Source: Malaya genurostris (Eukaryota; Arthropoda; Insecta; Diptera; Culicidae). From it: DNA of 64,000 nucleotides. A program made the translations under genes and the position numbers. The stretch's first letter is position 1; each line of letters begins with the position of its first letter. The stretch lies in contig NC_080571.1 in assembly GCF_030247185.1 (NCBI RefSeq), positions 7,127,001 to 7,191,000 of the forward strand. The letters are read 5' to 3'. Shown here one piece after another: positions 32,335 to 43,825 of the stretch. The notes below the pieces were generated by a model. It had not been told where the DNA came from. It ran no database searches and worked only from the letters and a program-made list of their open reading frames with translations.

Positions 32335-33118
32335 GCCAGCCAAGTAAGAGAGGAGAATTGATGAAAAATGCAGATTGAAGATTTTTGATTAAAGATTTCT
32401 ACAAGTGAATCAAAGAGTGAGGGTTGAAGAATGAATTATACTGATATTATACTAATTTCCGTGAAGTCAAGAAAATGAGTTCGAGAAAAACTACTTATGC
32501 CACTTTGGCATACTAAACGTACCATTAATAACGCATGGAAGTTGAAGTTTATTGAAGAGAGACTTAAATTCAGGAAATGGAAATTTAGGCACATTTAGAT
32601 GAAGTCGACTTGCTTTTATATCGTTCATTCCAGTACCCCTTTTAGAGTTTTGATGAGATTTCCAGTTACCCCTTTTAGAGTTTTGATGAGATTTGGCTTG
32701 CTGCCACTACAATTGAGAGGATATTAACTCACCCAACTGCACTTAATTTCGTCCGATGAAAAGAATAATAGTCAGTTGTAAAGCAGATGATTTTTCCTGA
32801 AGAAATCCTTGTTTAGACGGCTTGACTATTTCATCAACGAAATTCCATGAGAGATTTTGTTTTGTCGTGGTATGAATTGGATGTATTTTATTGATGAAAT
32901 ATTAAAACAATTTAGACGGTAATGGTCTGATCTAATTAGATTGCATAGCTGAACTAAAAAGAATTAACTATTGGCAGTATTTAAATTTGATGTACTATTC
33001 CATTACTCAAAAAAATGTTACACGATGAAATTACTGCCATAATTCGATTTAAGTCGGTTTTTACAGTACTTCCAAACAATACAACAAAACATTATTTTGT
33101 TGGATTTCTCTTTTATGA
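32335..33118. other. Unassigned DNA
   Basis: AT-rich; one short direct repeat (CCCCTTTTAGAGTTTTGATG, at 32636 and 32670). No gene. Confidence 0.4.
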
Positions 33119-33140
33119 CTGATCGGATCTTCAAGCCTAG
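33119..33140. repeat. Left 22-bp target-site duplication of LT copy b
   Basis: Identical to 34939-34960. Confidence 0.85.
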
Positions 33141-33424
33141 TGAGGGGAGAGTTGGCATCACTGGAAGTGCGATGCGGTGTCCTGGTGCTGCTCTCAAGAA
33201 AGTATAATTTCAATGTATTGTTTGATACGTATAGTTGAAAATTTGGTTGAAATAGTTATTTTGAGAGATAGTGCCGGTGTGGCACTAACAAAAGATGCTC
33301 AAGCGGCGAAAAATGAGAATTTACCGCCCCAAAATTCGACGATGTTAAACTGTTAACCGATCGAAGCGCCGTCTGCATGTCATTGTCGGTGTTGTCAGAT
33401 TTCTATGGAATGTGTGATAGTTTA

Positions 33425-34365
33425 CAGGGTCCGGCACTCGAAGTGTAACCAATTAAAAAGGCCATAAATTCAGTTTGGAAAATTACTTTTACTTAATTCA
33501 AAGTACAAAATGTGTAAAAATAATACAAAATTCAGAATCAATTCACTTTTGCTCGACATGACCACCTTTTGCCTTGACTTGATGACTTGAGAGAGCGAAG
33601 GAGTTGCTTCGTTTGGCCGAATGTGACTTGCAGGTATTTTGGCCCACTCGCGGACAATAACTTTTTTCAGCGCCTCGAGACTGGTGTATCTTTTAGTTCG
33701 GACTTTGCTCTCCAAAATGGCCCAAAGAGAATAATCCATTGGATTCGCATCTGGTGAATTCGAGAGCCATTGTGTGGATGTGATAAAGTTCGGAACGTTG
33801 TTTTTCAGCCATTCTTGGTTCACTTGAGCTTTGTGAGACGGTGCCGAGTCCTGCTGAAACGTCCATGGTCTGCCACCGAAATGTTTGTCTGCCCACGGCT
33901 TCAAAGCAACCTCCAGAATACTTTCCCGATAATATGTCGCATTTACCTTGACGCCAGGCTCGATGAAAACGATTGGAGAGCGCCCATCTGCGGTTACAGC
34001 GGCCCAACCCATTATCTGTTGCGGGTGCTGCCTCCTGGTGGCCAATCGATGACTCAAATTCTCATATGAACTGTCGGTCAAGTAAACCCTATCGTTTTGA
34101 GAGTTTACGAATTGCTCAATTGGAAAAATTTTCTCGTTAGAAAATACAATGTTCGGAAATTGACCGCTTTCGGCCAAACGAAGCAACTCCTTCGCTCTCT
34201 CAAGTCATCAAGTCAAGGCAAAAGGTGGTCATATCGAGCAAAAGTGAATTGATTCTGAATTTTGTATTATTTTTACACATTTTGTACTTTGAATTAAGTA
34301 AAAGTAATTTTCCAAACTGAATTTATGGCCTTTTTAATTGGTTACACTTCGAGTGCCGGACCCTG
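33425..34365 (-). mobile_element. maT-like (DD37D) Tc1/mariner element with duplicated inverted end
   Basis: A 941-bp unit starting CAGGGTCCGGCACTCGAAGT and ending in its reverse complement, with TA on both sides (33423-33424, 34366-34367). The empty site is visible in LT copy a near 10497 (GTTTACAAGTCG on the minus strand), which confirms the TA duplication. The two ends are inverted copies for about 195 bp (33425-33622 against 34173-34365). This is far longer than a normal mariner terminal repeat, and the right arm contains the transposase C-terminal coding sequence in reverse. Confidence 0.85.
33470..34186 (-). pseudogene. maT-like transposase, N-terminal third missing, first catalytic Asp lost
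   Basis: About 238 codons open from within the inverted right arm, without a proper ATG. It shows IVFSNEKIFPIEQF (the usual FSDEKIF with Asp replaced by Asn), then IMGWAAVTADGRSPIVFIEP, WTFQQDSAPSHKAQ and STQWLSNSPDANPMDYSLW. Thirty-seven residues separate the Asp of QQD from the Asp of PMDY, the DD37D spacing of maT-type Tc1/mariner transposases. The DNA-binding N-terminus (about 100 aa) is replaced by an inverted copy of the 3' end, joined at the shared sequence GAGTTGCTTCGTTTGGCCGA. No active enzyme can come from this copy. Confidence 0.88.
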
Positions 34366-34571
34366 TACAAGTCGTTCGTGTCATTCAGACTAAAAGTCTA
34401 GGGTTGGTCTGCAGCGGATCCATTCGCGAGTGTTTTCATTTTATTCTTTCAGTGGTCGTGTTTCATCTCGCGTTGTTGACAGCAGAGCGAGTGGGAGAAA
34501 AGGGATACTGGTGAGATCGTTCTTTGGAGATATTTTTTTTCTTATCTAATATATTTTTTCTGAGTATCGAA

Positions 34572-34610
34572 TTTGGTAAACAATATGATGAGATCATATT
34601 GTTTACCAAA
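34572..34610. repeat. Perfect 18-bp-arm hairpin inside LT copy b
   Basis: TTTGGTAAACAATATGAT, spacer GAG, then the exact reverse complement. LT copy a has no such palindrome at the equivalent place (near 10270), so this is a local inverted duplication in copy b only. Confidence 0.85.
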
Positions 34611-34938
34611 ACATATCCGGATCTCTTTTCCTCCCTACTAACAAATCTCCTATCTCGTGATGCTCGTGGAGATACAGTGGTACCCGCAGTCTCTAGAAAC
34701 AACGAGTATCAGGCTAACATTCCTTCCTTTACCTCAGTAGCACAGCCTTTGGTCGTAGCCAGCGTCGTTATTGATCGTACCTATAATAAAAAGTTAGGAG
34801 TGAGGGGGTATGTACAGTGAAAATGATCTGCTTCTCCCAAGCTTCATTTTCTTGGTTCATTGTACATTTCCACTCATTCGGTCAATCACGAAGTGCAACT
34901 ACGGGCGATCTACTTCAGCTCAGCTCAGCTCAGCTTAG

Positions 34939-34960
34939 CTGATCGGATCTTCAAGCCTAG
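34939..34960. repeat. Right 22-bp target-site duplication of LT copy b
   Basis: Identical to 33119-33140; follows the AGCTC pentamer tail directly. Confidence 0.85.
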
Positions 34961-35659
34961 CTTGTGACTCTATTCATGAACTTTTTTAGCTATTTTGAGG
35001 CAAACTTTTCACAAAAGCTTTACCTATGTGTCTTCAATTCATTTTTTATGAAAGCTAGCACGAAGATCCTCGGCTTATCGATAGGGCAGAGTTTCAACTA
35101 GTTCAGTGTGTTGTCTCTTTATCAATCTATCGTAAGCCACTTGGTCTAGTGAGTGGATGCTAAATTCCACTAAAACAGTGGTTTACCTCCGAGAAACTCT
35201 GAGAAGCGTAAAGGGTGCTTCTAGATGACTTTTAGATGTATGTTGAATCACCCGTTCACAGTACCCGGCTGATAAACAAGACTCATCTTGCCCCATTCAC
35301 AAATGACATTCTACGTACCTACTTAGAAATTAGCGTGACGTGTAGAACCTCAACACTAGGAACTGTTTTGAAGATCGCCAGTCGTGTTTTCTTTCGCAGG
35401 TTTTGGCATTCGAACGACCGAACTGACATAGAGGTCGGAACAATCCTGCAAATTCCTACGAGTGTTGATAAAGAATATTAAAAGTAATTATACTGTAATT
35501 ATTGATAAACGTTTTATCGAGTGCTGCAAGTTCATTATTTACCTGTGAATTACTGTTTAAGATAGGCTGAACATCTACAGATACGAAAACGTAAGGTATA
35601 TAAACTTTGATTTAATATTGTAGATTTTGTGGTTGAGTTTTCAAATTTAGTATGATATT
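34961..35659. other. Unassigned DNA
   Basis: An 81-aa frame at 35236-35481 lacks a recognised domain. No repeat boundary noticed. Confidence 0.35.
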
Positions 35660-36965
35660 TATGAAAGGGACACAACAAACGGCTATGAATGGGACGTCCC
35701 CTTCATAACTGTCCCTTTCAAAACTGCTATTTTACACATGGTTTTTAATAAAGTTTTTGCATCCTTTGAGATTAAAAATGCAACCTACAAAGAGAACTCG
35801 GGATGATGCACACAAAATTGAAGAGGCAGTTAATGAAGTGTTACAAAAAGGCCTTTTCGCGATTAGATCTTTAATTTCGAATGAGCCGCAACCTGAAATA
35901 TCTACCGTAAAAGGGACAGGACTTGGATCTTCCGCTTTCGATGAACCACGACCCTAAACTCTGAATGAGTCACAAGCTGGATATTACGATACTGAAGTTC
36001 TTATATCTCCGGAAGCCTATCAGCTAATCCTAAAGCTTCACCTCGAAAAACCACCAAAAAGCAACGTAAAGATAAAACCACAATTATAACTGAAACCCCT
36101 GAAAAAGATAGATTGCTTTTAGAAAACATGTTGGATATCTTAGAGAAAAAACATTCAAGACTGAGAAACATAACATAACATAACCTTAAAACATGTGATA
36201 CAAATTTTTCAAATTTTTATAACCGATCAGGAATCAAACAAACCTAGAAGTAACAAAAAGGACAAAAAGACAAAAACCGTGATTGAAAAATCCTCAAGTT
36301 AGCCAAAAGAGTGCCAAAGTTGCACGAAAAATTGCAAACAGTAGCGACAGCAACGAAGCGTTGTCAAATGTAGATATATTGAGAATGGTAGCATAGCAAA
36401 AGATATAACTGCGTTTATCTTTTGGATCTTGGTTTGGAAGAAAAAACATTCAGAAAGCACTGAAGATTGGTTGCTATGTAAATTATGTTCGAAATGGGTG
36501 CACAAAACCTGTGGCGTTAAAGGTGTTTTAAATTTTTTTGCTCACTCTGTCAATAAGAAAAACAATGATTCTGAGTTCATTGTATAAGACTGTAAATTAT
36601 ACTTTATGGAGGCTGTTGATTAAAATTTAAAGAAAAAAAGCAATTAATATTTTTCAAGTGCATTCCAAGTCTGAAAAGAAAAGTATGAAACTGTTGATTA
36701 GTTCCTTTATTTTGAATATTTTGAATATCCAGTAAGGAGAACTTTTTTTCATTATTTCTGAGAAAAATTGTTTAATAGAGTTGATTTCTGTTTAAGTTTA
36801 TAAAAAAGTGTTTAATTATATTAATCTTTAAGATAAAAATGGCATAACAATTAGCTCCAGCCACTTTTAAGTTTGATTTTTTGTAATTATTGCAATATAT
36901 TCCATCAATTTCCTACTAGGATCTTAAAATCGAAAATGTCCCTTTCATGCCACCTCTCCCCTACT
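35660..36965 (+). pseudogene. Decayed pogo/Tigger-like transposase, C-terminal part
   Basis: Scattered frames give ISPEAYQ, then PKASPRKTTKKQRKDKTTII followed by TETPEKDRLLLENM (about 36015-36140), and later WLLCKLCSKWVHKTCGVKG (36470-36530). A 'SPE...PKA.PRK' stretch, a basic K-R-K segment with T-(D/E)-TPEK, and a terminal C..C..W.H..C zinc-binding motif are, as I recall, the C-terminal signature of pogo/Tigger-type transposases in insects. The catalytic core is absent. TGAAAGGGAC near 35660 and GTCCCTTTCATGCCACC near 36938 may be subterminal inverted repeats. Frameshifts and stops are numerous. Confidence 0.5.
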
Positions 36966-37468
36966 GCAGAAGCATAGCTTGAGACACATGGTCTTCAAAA
37001 GAAAATTAAAGAAGTCGACCGAAATTTAATCTGGCAATACATGTGGCCTTCTTTTTCGACTGAAAACTTTCTCATCATCATTGGCAGACTAACGGCCACT
37101 TCTGAAAGGTTCGTGCCACTGATAAACGACTGTTTTCTTCAGAGTATTGTTGCCGAGACGCTTTTCTAACATTTGCAATGACGTCGCATTGAAATCGAAA
37201 CCGTTTTTTAGGGGCGGGTAGGGTCTAACACTTTTGAAAAATCATTTATTATTTTCTTTATATTTTCTCATACTAAATCATTTCAAAAATATTCGGCGAA
37301 ATTTTCAAGGCTATCGGAACAAAACTCTGCAAGTTATGGACCTTTATCTTTGCTTATCTCATACTGCGAAAAAGTAAGAGCTCGGCACACCCAAGACTTC
37401 TGCTTCGATTGACTTAAAAACTTGACAAAACATTCTTGAAATGTTTCATTATAACAAATTATAAAAGA

Positions 37469-38052
37469 AAAACCTGTTTTAATCCACCTAGTGGTGTAAT
37501 GATGCCTTTCTCATATCAATCAAAATATCATATATAATACTGTGGTATTCTTCAAAATTATTTTGCTTCGATTCTTAAAAGAATAATCGAAATAGATTTG
37601 TTTGACCGTCTACTGATAAAAACTATCAATTGGAAAAGATTTGAGGTCCATTTAGAAAACTTTTTACGGTTTTTCGCTCTTTTCAGTGATGGTATAAAAT
37701 TTTTAACACACTTTACCCTATATTTCCGGATCCGGAAGTCGGATCCTGATGAAATTCAGGAATTACGCATGGGACCACAGGACCTTTCATTTAAATCTAA
37801 GTTTGTGAAAATCGGTCGCGCCATCTATGAGAAAAGTTTCATTTTCATTTTTTTGCACATTTTACCCCATAAAGTTAGGGCAAAAACGTTACATACACAC
37901 ATACGCACATACACATACACACAAACACACACACAGACATTTTGCGTACTCGACGAACTGAGTCGAATGGTATATGACACTCGGCCCTCCGGGCCTCGGT
38001 TCAAACGTCGGTTTTCACAGTGATTGCATAACCTTTCTATATGAGAAAGACA
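37469..38052 (+). repeat. Foldback-ended repeat F, copy 3a
   Basis: Starts AACCTGTTTTAATCCACCTA and ends GATTGCATAACCTTTCTATA then TGAGAAAGAC. It carries one GGATCCGGAAGTCGGATCC unit, the CA-rich tract at 37893-37935 and GAACTGAGTCGAATGGTATA. The terminal GCCTTTCTCATAT is inverted at the other end. Confidence 0.8.
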
Positions 38053-38850
38053 AAAAAAAATTTCTTCGATTCTTAAAAGAATAACCGAATTTGGTTTGTT
38101 TGACCGTCTACTGATAAAAACCATCAAATTGGAGAAGATTTGAGATCGATTTAGAAAATTTTTTAAGGTTTTCAGTGATGATTAAGATTTTCAGTGATGG
38201 TGTACAATTTTTAACACACTTTACCCTATATTTCCGGATCCGGAAGTCGGTGAAATTCAGAAATAACGCATGGGACCACAGGACCTTTCATTTGAACCTA
38301 AGTTTGTGAAAATCGGTCGCGCCATCTATGAGAAAAGTTAAAACACATATTTTCTTTTTTTTTGCACATTTTACCCCATAACTCTCGAACCGGAAGTCGG
38401 ATCGAAATAATATTGAGGAATTTTGTATGGGACCCCAAGACCTTTCATTTGAATCTAGGTTTGTGAAAATCGGTTCAGCCATCTCTGAGAAAAGTTAGTG
38501 CACTTATTTTCACAATTTTTTGCACATTTTACCCCATAATTCCGGAATCGGAAGTCGGATCCAAATAATATTCAGGAATTTTATATGGGACCACAAGACC
38601 TTTCATTTGAATCTAAGTTTGTGAAAATCGGTTCAGCCATCTCCGAGAAAAGTTAGTGCAAAAAAACGTTACATACACACATACGCACATACACACACAC
38701 ACATACACACACACACATACACACACACAGACATTTTGCGTACTCGACGAACTGAGTCGAATGGTATATGACACTCGGCCTTCCGGGCCTCGGTTCAAAA
38801 GTCGGTTTTCACAGTGATTGCATAACCTTTCTATATGAGGAAGGCAAAAA
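38053..38850 (+). repeat. Foldback-ended repeat F, copy 3b, joined to 3a
   Basis: It follows 3a without the full left end, as if one element grew by unequal exchange. It has three GGAACCGGAAGTCGG-type tandem units (38240, 38388, 38540), a longer CA tract at 38676-38735, and the same right end, CCTTTCTATATGAGGAAGGC. Confidence 0.75.
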
Positions 38851-39699
38851 TATGATTTTTTTTAAAATATTAGACCCTACGGGCTCCCTTCAGTAATAAA
38901 TTGTTTCCATTGATTTAATAGACAAAAAACCTTTAAACGCTTTTTGCTCGAAAGCAGGTTTTGAAAGTCCGTGTCCATCGTCATTCAAAAACTCCTGCAC
39001 CAATTTTTTTTTCAAATTTTGCACACACTTTCTACATATGAAAAAAACAGACCCCAACGTTTTTCTTTTCGTTGTTTGTTACTTTGGTGAGGTTTTACAG
39101 TTTCAAAATGGCGGATTTTTTCGTGAAAAATCGTAGTTTTCACTTTGAAAAAAATTCAAAAATAAAAAATAATCAAACAGAAACGTTGAAGTCTAGAAAA
39201 ACTTCTACTCTAACTATGCTGAAAATTTTATAGAATATCAATGACTAAAAAAATATAATCGGGTGACTGAGAGCACCACACGGTAATGATTCCGGGAACT
39301 TTTTGATCAAGCTAGTAACACGTGGTTGATGATTTTACCTGTTTCGAAGTACTCCTCAAAATGTACACTAAGAAAATCTTTCGAAACCGACATCATGTCT
39401 TTTCAAACTCATTGAGCTACTCTTGGTCCATTTGGAGCACTTCTATTGCTGGACACTCAATCTGTTCTATGACGTCCAATCTTGGATCCAGGATTCATGA
39501 ACAGTCCTCATGCGACACCACCAGCTCCATATTCCGCATTGGCATTGTCAAACACGCTTCCGAAATGCACTCGCATTCGTGTTTTCGATTCAATACGAGT
39601 ATGCGTGGCAACACGTATCAGTATAATTATTTTTAATTTTCAAAATTTCATCCGAATCAAGACGCGTTCATTTAGTACTATAACTCTCCGGTCGATCTG
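38851..39699. other. Unassigned DNA
   Basis: Open frames at 39322-39724 show no recognisable domain. Nothing else identified. Confidence 0.35.
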
Positions 39700-40312
39700 C
39701 ACCATTTGTAATGTGAACCTTTAAGACTAAATCTCCTCACACATCCCTGACCATGTAATATGAATGTTTAAGACTAAATCTTCCATACACCCCAGACCAC
39801 ACGCACTTACCAAAAACCCATAAAAGCACCCTTCCACGAAAACCTAGAAACCTACATAAAATAAAAACATTACCTACATAAAGCCAACTAAAATGTCAGC
39901 ACTTGCACTTTCCGGTGACCCAGCGAAAAACGCCGTGGTCGTAAAATTCGACTACAAAAACAAGGAAGCATCAAGTTTCAAATTGTTATGTCATCGAAAA
40001 CGAATAACCCAAGCTATCGCCCTCTCCTCTCCGTATCACACCCGCTCACGCTCTTCAAGAAGCTCACCATTCAACTCCCAAACGACTTTACTTCCTCTCT
40101 TACCCACAAAATATACAATGGCCGACACGACACGAGTCCCATTGGTTAAACCCGATTTACATTGCGCGTTCTAACTCCTCCTTCCGGATCTACTCAGAGA
40201 TTCTTACTGTTAGAATTAATTAGCTAGGCTAGAAGAGGATAGACTATATAAGTGAATGAATCTCTGATAATAAATGGATTTGGTGAGAGGTTTTAAAATG
40301 TTTTCACATTTT
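39700..40312 (+). mobile_element. Possible solo LTR or LTR fragment (uncertain)
   Basis: Near 40208 the sequence reads TGTTAGAATTAATTAGCTAG, typical of some copia-type LTR starts. It continues to ACTATATAAG (TATA-like) and GATAATAAATGG (polyadenylation-like) within 60 bp, the compact promoter/terminator layout of an LTR. A direct repeat of TTTAAGACTAAATCT occurs at 39720 and 39768. No primer-binding site, internal domain or target duplication was found. The open frame 39893-40174 is unrecognised. Confidence 0.22.
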
Positions 40313-40823
40313 ATTTAGTCTTTTTTCATGTTGTTCTGCGTAATCACATTGGAGAAGGAGCCATTAAACACTACAATAATATATTAGAACAGATGTGCAC
40401 TTCAACTATTTTATTTTGAAATCTGTGAAATAAACTAAAAATCTGAAACTGTTCGTTTTTTGTTGGTATTCTTTAAGAACAGTACAGTTGTTTGAAGGTA
40501 TGGTATAAGTTTGGACGGACTCATAAATTTCAACATTTTGATTTGATTTCCTGATTCCGATTATGAAGCAATGCATTGCCAAATTGTGTCAGCAATATAA
40601 ATATCTTCGTTTAGTATTTACGATTTTCAACATTTATGAAAAAAAACATTGCAAAATGTACAACCGCATCATAACGACTCACTATCGTTATGAACTGCAA
40701 TCATGCTACCTAAATGCACTCTACAGTAAGCTCTTGATTTCCGTGAAATGCCATTAGTATAATGAACAAGTTCCGCTCACTTGGCATTACGATGCCAGGA
40801 AATCATTAAAAATTAACGTTAAA
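40313..40823. other. Unassigned DNA
   Basis: No gene or repeat recognised. Confidence 0.4.
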
Positions 40824-40969
40824 ATGTACTGCTGGAAAAATTTACAGAATTATGGAAAAACTGGTTAACTCCTTTCCTCTGAAAAGCCAGCGTTTGAGTA
40901 GTCGTTAGTCATTCAGAGGATAAGAGTTAACCATTTATTCCATAATCCTGTGGAATTTTCAGCAGCACA
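40824..40969. mobile_element. Hairpin-type foldback miniature element
   Basis: Almost the whole 146 bp is one imperfect palindrome. The left arm ATGTACTGCTGGAAAAATTT...TTATGG...GGTTAACTCCTTTCCTCTGA pairs with the reverse complement of the right arm (TCAGAGGATAAGAGTTAACC...TTCAGCAGCACAT), with a loop of about 30 bp. It is either a miniature foldback transposon or a hairpin RNA precursor. Confidence 0.75.
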
Positions 40970-42659
40970 TTCGTTTTGTCAATTTTCAATTTTCAATTTT
41001 TTTTTATATTGGCTTACGCAAGATATTTCTAACTCTGCCTACTTGATTTCCTTCAAAAAGCAAATTGTTTGCAAACCAAAATTTGAGATAAAGTTCTAAG
41101 ATCTAATATGGGTGAAACCTCACAGTTTCGCTTTCAACTAGAGCACTCTTTACACTACAAAAAATAGCCGTACTAAAACTGGCCCAAAACTACAAAAGAC
41201 TCACTGCCAGTTATAATAGCGGCCATGGAAACAAGGCGTAGTTGCTACAAGTGTTTACACTTATCTAATTTCCCTAGAAACAGAAACAGGATGTTTACCA
41301 AGCTCTCTAGAGAAGGATCACTCACACTTCCAACGGAATGGAGAGTGCCTTAGTTGCAACAGTAGCAGCATCCGCATCTGCCAACAGCCAGCAGCGGTTC
41401 GAAATAACTCGCCTTCAACCCACTGTAGGGAGCTGCGTGGTCCTGGCTGTGCCCTGCTTTCGTATGCACGTAACGAAAATGTTATAATTAAAGACCAACA
41501 AAAACGATGTGCAATGTCGTACGTGTGCTTATACAGCGTAAGTGCTTTGGCCAAAGTTTAGTCTTGCTGCGTGTCATATCGTAGCGAGCAGAACGAGTAC
41601 AGAGTTCCGAACACTGACACGCGATTACGTTTTTTTTTTTTTGGGTGTCTCCTCTCAACTGTTTAAACACTGAATTTTGTGAACCAATTTCCAAACTTAT
41701 TAGCATCAATAAAAAAATAATTTTTCGGATGTCAGGTTATGTTCGTAGCAATACGTGTTTCTTTCACCACTTCCAAACCAAGCGGAATGTTGCGAAATGG
41801 AAACTGAAGAAACAAAATTTGTCCTTCTACTTTAAACGATAGAAGCCAGTATTTAATTCGGTAAATCTGGTTAGTTCTAAAAACTGTGTACTTAAAACTT
41901 TATTCTGTTCTGCGTACCACAAATTAAAAAAAACATCGAAGCCATTATTCCTCGGGAAACTATCATCACACACCGGTGGAACACGATAACACACGAACGA
42001 CACTTAGCAGTGGGTACAAAACCTGAACAACTGCAAGTAAAAGTTATATTTTTTTTCTCTCAAAATTACCCCCGGTTCCACAGGGCAATTCGCAAGAGCG
42101 ATGGCAAATGGGTAGCAACGTGCCCGCGGGAATGCAAAGTGCATTATATTGCCGTGGTGCGGTGATACGTACTCTAGTGCAAGAAAGCTTTTACATACTT
42201 TCAAGTGAACTAAACCCGCTGTTGAAGCGGTTAAGTGAGGCAATGGAGTGAGGTTAAGTTTGTCGAAAAAAAAATCAAATACATCTGGTTGGTGACTTTG
42301 AAACGGTTTCGGTTTGGCTGAAACGATTCATATGCATATGCATGTATCGAGCGAGCTACGAACAACAGCAATCAACCATCTTTTGCATAATGAAACACAA
42401 TGTCAAGTGTTAGTTAGGAAAAATTGTTTTTTTAGTTTTTATGCAACTCTTCGGAAGGAAGACTTTTGCTGGTTAAAAATGACGAGGTCAGACTGGAGTA
42501 GATTTTTTTTTAATTTCATCTCTTTTGGTTCAAACTTGGTTCCAACATTGTTGAAAATTGATTGTTTTACATTTTCTAAGAACTAGTAGACTCATTCTAT
42601 CATTTTCCACTGTTGTGCAAATATCTAGAATTGAATAATGCAATTTACTGTTTTCTCAA
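40970..42659. other. Unassigned DNA
   Basis: A GC-richer patch at 41310-41640 (AGCAGCATCCGCATCTGCCA) and another at 42060-42240 have no recognisable frame. No transposase motif seen. Confidence 0.35.
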
Positions 42660-42859
42660 TTAATAACGTTTATTTTTTTTTTGTATATTAAACCTCTTCT
42701 CCTAGGCTAAATGCCCCTACTTTAGACCTAACTCTAACCATCGAATCCTATGAAATACTTGTGCCATCTTACACACATTCATCCACTCTGCCTTCAAATT
42801 CTTGTCGTACTTAAAGACCTTTCCTGTTTCCCGAAGGTTTCTATTCATAATCGTCCAGA

Positions 42860-43190
42860 CTTTTTTTTCTAAAAGGTGATTTTTTTAAGAGTTGAAGATG
42901 TTTGAATATAATTTCATACAAATTTTGCCTGCGGCTCTGCCTTTGATGGCCCATGCGCAATATCCAATTTTGGCACACTTTCTCTCTCTCCAACACATCG
43001 GCCGGTATTTCATGAACAATGCCACTGGTCCATAATCCACACCAAACAGCTCTTACAATGCTTATGGCAGGTCTTCACTCCAGATCCGGCAATTTTGCTT
43101 ATTGAGGTATCTATTCAACCATTCGTCGCTAGACACAATTTTTCGATAAAAAAAAAGTGGATCTTCCTCAAACTGTACCAGCACCCATTA
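42860..43190 (-). pseudogene. Transposase relic of a mariner-related family (internally deleted)
   Basis: The minus strand gives EDPHFF-like residues, then SDEWLNRYLNKQNCRIWSED (pieces in adjacent frames), TVWCGLW-like LFGVDYGPVAL, and then directly IPADVLERE, CQNWILRMGHQ-type residues near the usual C-terminus. The 'NKQNCRIW...WCGLW' run is characteristic of a mariner-related transposase of insects. The central catalytic block is missing and frames shift repeatedly, so only a short decayed internal-deletion copy remains. Confidence 0.45.
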
Positions 43191-43288
43191 ATGATTAAAT
43201 TATAGACCAAGGGACAATTCATGATTAAGTTATAGACTAAACTGAACAAATTTGACAATGACACAAAACACAATTCACGCATGATCTG

Positions 43289-43504
43289 TCAAAAACAGTG
43301 TTGCCAAAGATACCAGCAAAAAATCACCCTTTTTTGGTGAAGTTCTGGATAGTGTGACGGATTTACCACATTCGGTACAAAAACAATATCGTTGGTTTCG
43401 TACCCATAATCGATATCGTGTAATGGCACTATATCAGAACCGGCCAAAACTGAGTGACTTCTTCTAGGTACTGGAGGGAGGGCAGAAGATCCTTTCGAAG
43501 GCAT
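43289..43504 (-). pseudogene. Possible Tc1/mariner transposase fragment (weak)
   Basis: The frame contains NDIVFVPNVVNPSHYPELHQ, reminiscent of the FVPK.MNPPNCPQLRPIE segment of ITmD37E-type transposases but without the catalytic Glu. The rest is unrecognised. Confidence 0.2.
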
Positions 43505-43825
43505 TATTCATCATCTATTTGTCCGTTTATGGCACCGGTCGTTAGCGGCATTACGGCCGGTACGGCTTGCTGAATGTGCCACATCCACAGATCGCCTGCT
43601 ACACCAAATACTTCTTGGAAAATTTGTCGATCTTCTTCTTTCCTGCTTGGCGTCCGCTTTAATATACCCCTCGACGTCCTTTACAATGCATTTCGGTTGT
43701 ACTAAGCCGGTACTGCTTCCTGCTGCGGGACTTGGCTACCGTACTCTATTTATCGATTCAGTTAGATGCCTTTTTAAGTTTTTTTTTATAAATTTAAAAC
43801 ATGGGTATAGAATTCGCTCATACTT

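Larger units (their letters stand above)
33141..34938 (+). mobile_element. LT element, copy b, with a 22-bp target-site duplication
   Basis: About 855 bp once the maT-like insertion is removed. Flanked by a perfect 22-bp direct repeat at 33119-33140 and 34939-34960 (starts CTGATCGGAT, ends AGCCTAG). Left end TGAGGGGAGAGTTGGCATCA; right end a run of AGCTC pentamers. It is the reverse complement of LT copy a at 9278-10820 along its whole length, apart from their separate insertions and a local hairpin (34572-34610). Its interior at 34855 is unbroken where copy a carries H1. Confidence 0.8.

Noticed and set aside
37598..38023. 141-aa frame with a CA-tract Thr/His tail
   Set aside because: It lies entirely inside repeat family F and is not conserved as a frame in the sister copy 3b.
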